Shown here: positions 63,532-64,000 of the stretch, one piece after another
Layout of the letters: each line of letters opens with the position of its first letter
Numbering within the stretch: position 1 is the stretch's first letter
NCBI RefSeq assembly: GCF_030142075.1
Contig: NZ_CP126241.1
Coordinates: 124,001-188,000 of the forward strand
Reading direction: 5' to 3'
DNA length: 64,000 nucleotides
Origin: Arthrobacter sp. zg-Y20
GTDB taxonomy: Bacteria; Actinomycetota; Actinomycetes; Actinomycetales; Micrococcaceae
Translations under genes and position numbers: made by a program
The notes under the pieces: generated by a model
What the model was told of the DNA's origin: nothing
Databases searched by the model: none
The model's input: the letters and a program-made list of their open reading frames with translations, nothing else

Positions 63532-64000
63532 TCAGGGCAGGATCGTGGTGGTGACGGCGACCATCTGTGGTGTGGCCGGAACGGAGCTGAAACCGAACTT
63601 CACGGGCGGATCGATCCGGCGCAGCTGCCCCAGATCAGCACCGTCCCAGGCAGCCGTCGCTGCAACGAGGGAGCGGATGGACCGGACGCCGTAGAACTCC
63701 CGCCGCCCGCCGCCGGCGGAACCGGCGGTCTGCACGCCGGGAACAATCAATCCGGCCACGGGGTTGACGGCACGCAGCCACCATGGCGCAACGGCCAGCG
63801 GAGCCGGCACATGTTCGAGCAGCCGGCCCAGAACCGTCACCGGACCCAATTCCACCTCCAGCCGCAGCGGACCGGCGGCCACCCGCAGTGCGCTCGCGGA
63901 CAGCACCGCGTCCACCGGTGCCACCACGGTCCGGTCAAACCGGTACGTCCCGCCCACATACTCCGCCACCGTGTCTGAGGGGGCGAGCAGTGTCCGGACG
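63532..64000 (-). CDS. Hypothetical protein, partial at right edge
   Basis: C-terminal part (at least 155 residues) of a gene whose start lies beyond 64000. The visible sequence shows strands and small hydrophobic patches (RVAAGPLRLEVELGPVTVLG, WLRAVNPVAGLIVPGVQTAG) but no named motif. The in-frame GTG at 63969 is internal, because the frame stays open to the edge. Function unknown. Confidence 0.6.
   Translation of the reverse strand, partial: VRTLLAPSDTVAEYVGGTYRFDRTVVAPVDAVLSASALRVAAGPLRLEVELGPVTVLGRLLEHVPAPLAVAPWWLRAVNPVAGLIVPGVQTAGSAGGGRREFYGVRSIRSLVAATAAWDGADLGQLRRIDPPVKFGFSSVPATPQMVAVTTTILP

Overview
The window is GC-rich actinobacterial chromosome, most like Arthrobacter or a close relative in the Micrococcaceae. 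The basis is gene content and order: disA next to radA, large-subunit catalase, DUF3151 after a class II aldolase, a Gls24 envelope-stress cluster, GTG starts and dense ATGA/GTGA overlaps. The taxon is inferred from the genes, not from a marker search. No prophage, insertion sequence, CRISPR array or rRNA was seen. This is core and light accessory chromosome with two genes cut by the window edges.

Layout. 1-3267 (minus): FUSC-type membrane protein, radA, disA (cut at the left edge). 3355-7566 (plus): a candidate PHO box followed by pstS-pstC-pstA-pstB; 7591-9219 (minus) adds a second phosphate system, DUF47 plus PiT permease. 9514-14628: conserved hypothetical genes, tRNA-Lys, an iron-containing redox enzyme overlapping a CDGSH protein, small proteins, and a two-gene unit of a helix-turn-helix protein and a seven-helix membrane protein behind a long inverted repeat. 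14791-20082 (minus): the fructose PTS operon fruK-fruA-ptsI-ptsH, which also supplies the general PTS proteins. 20335-26586: esterase, GlsB-type stress protein, DUF445, GH15 glycosidase, DoxX and a phosphoesterase. 26671-31783 (minus): alcohol dehydrogenase, STAS-like protein, and pta-ackA. 32015-39901: amino acid permease, thiamine-binding protein, O-methyltransferase, GNAT, spermidine-synthase-like protein, catalase and a purine permease. 40014-43784: CopC, a short Rossmann protein, tandem Usp, CDF efflux and a small metallopeptidase. 43897-44234: tRNA-Glu, tRNA-Asp, tRNA-Phe. 44488-46827: Asp23/Gls24 cluster. 46847-52780: xth, nadE, pyrE, Tat-type hydrolase, HAD phosphatase, TrmH methyltransferase. 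52854-58783: histidine kinase, response regulator and an iron-type ABC importer with a candidate operator between them. 58917-60364: fba and DUF3151. 60435 to the end: CGNR protein, small putative protein, GyrI-like protein, class F sortase with a neighbouring Excalibur protein that carries a non-LPxTG sorting-like tail, and an edge gene.

How it works together. The clearest themes are phosphate uptake, PTS sugar entry and lower glycolysis (fru operon, fba, pta-ackA), and stress or envelope maintenance (catalase, Usp, GlsB, Gls24, CDGSH). A motif near AGCATRCTTAT recurs upstream of the glsB-type gene, katE, a hypothetical gene and, on the minus strand, the alcohol dehydrogenase. The least explained elements are the HTH/seven-helix pair with its inverted repeat, the sortase/Excalibur pair, and two inverted repeats in 63348-63514.
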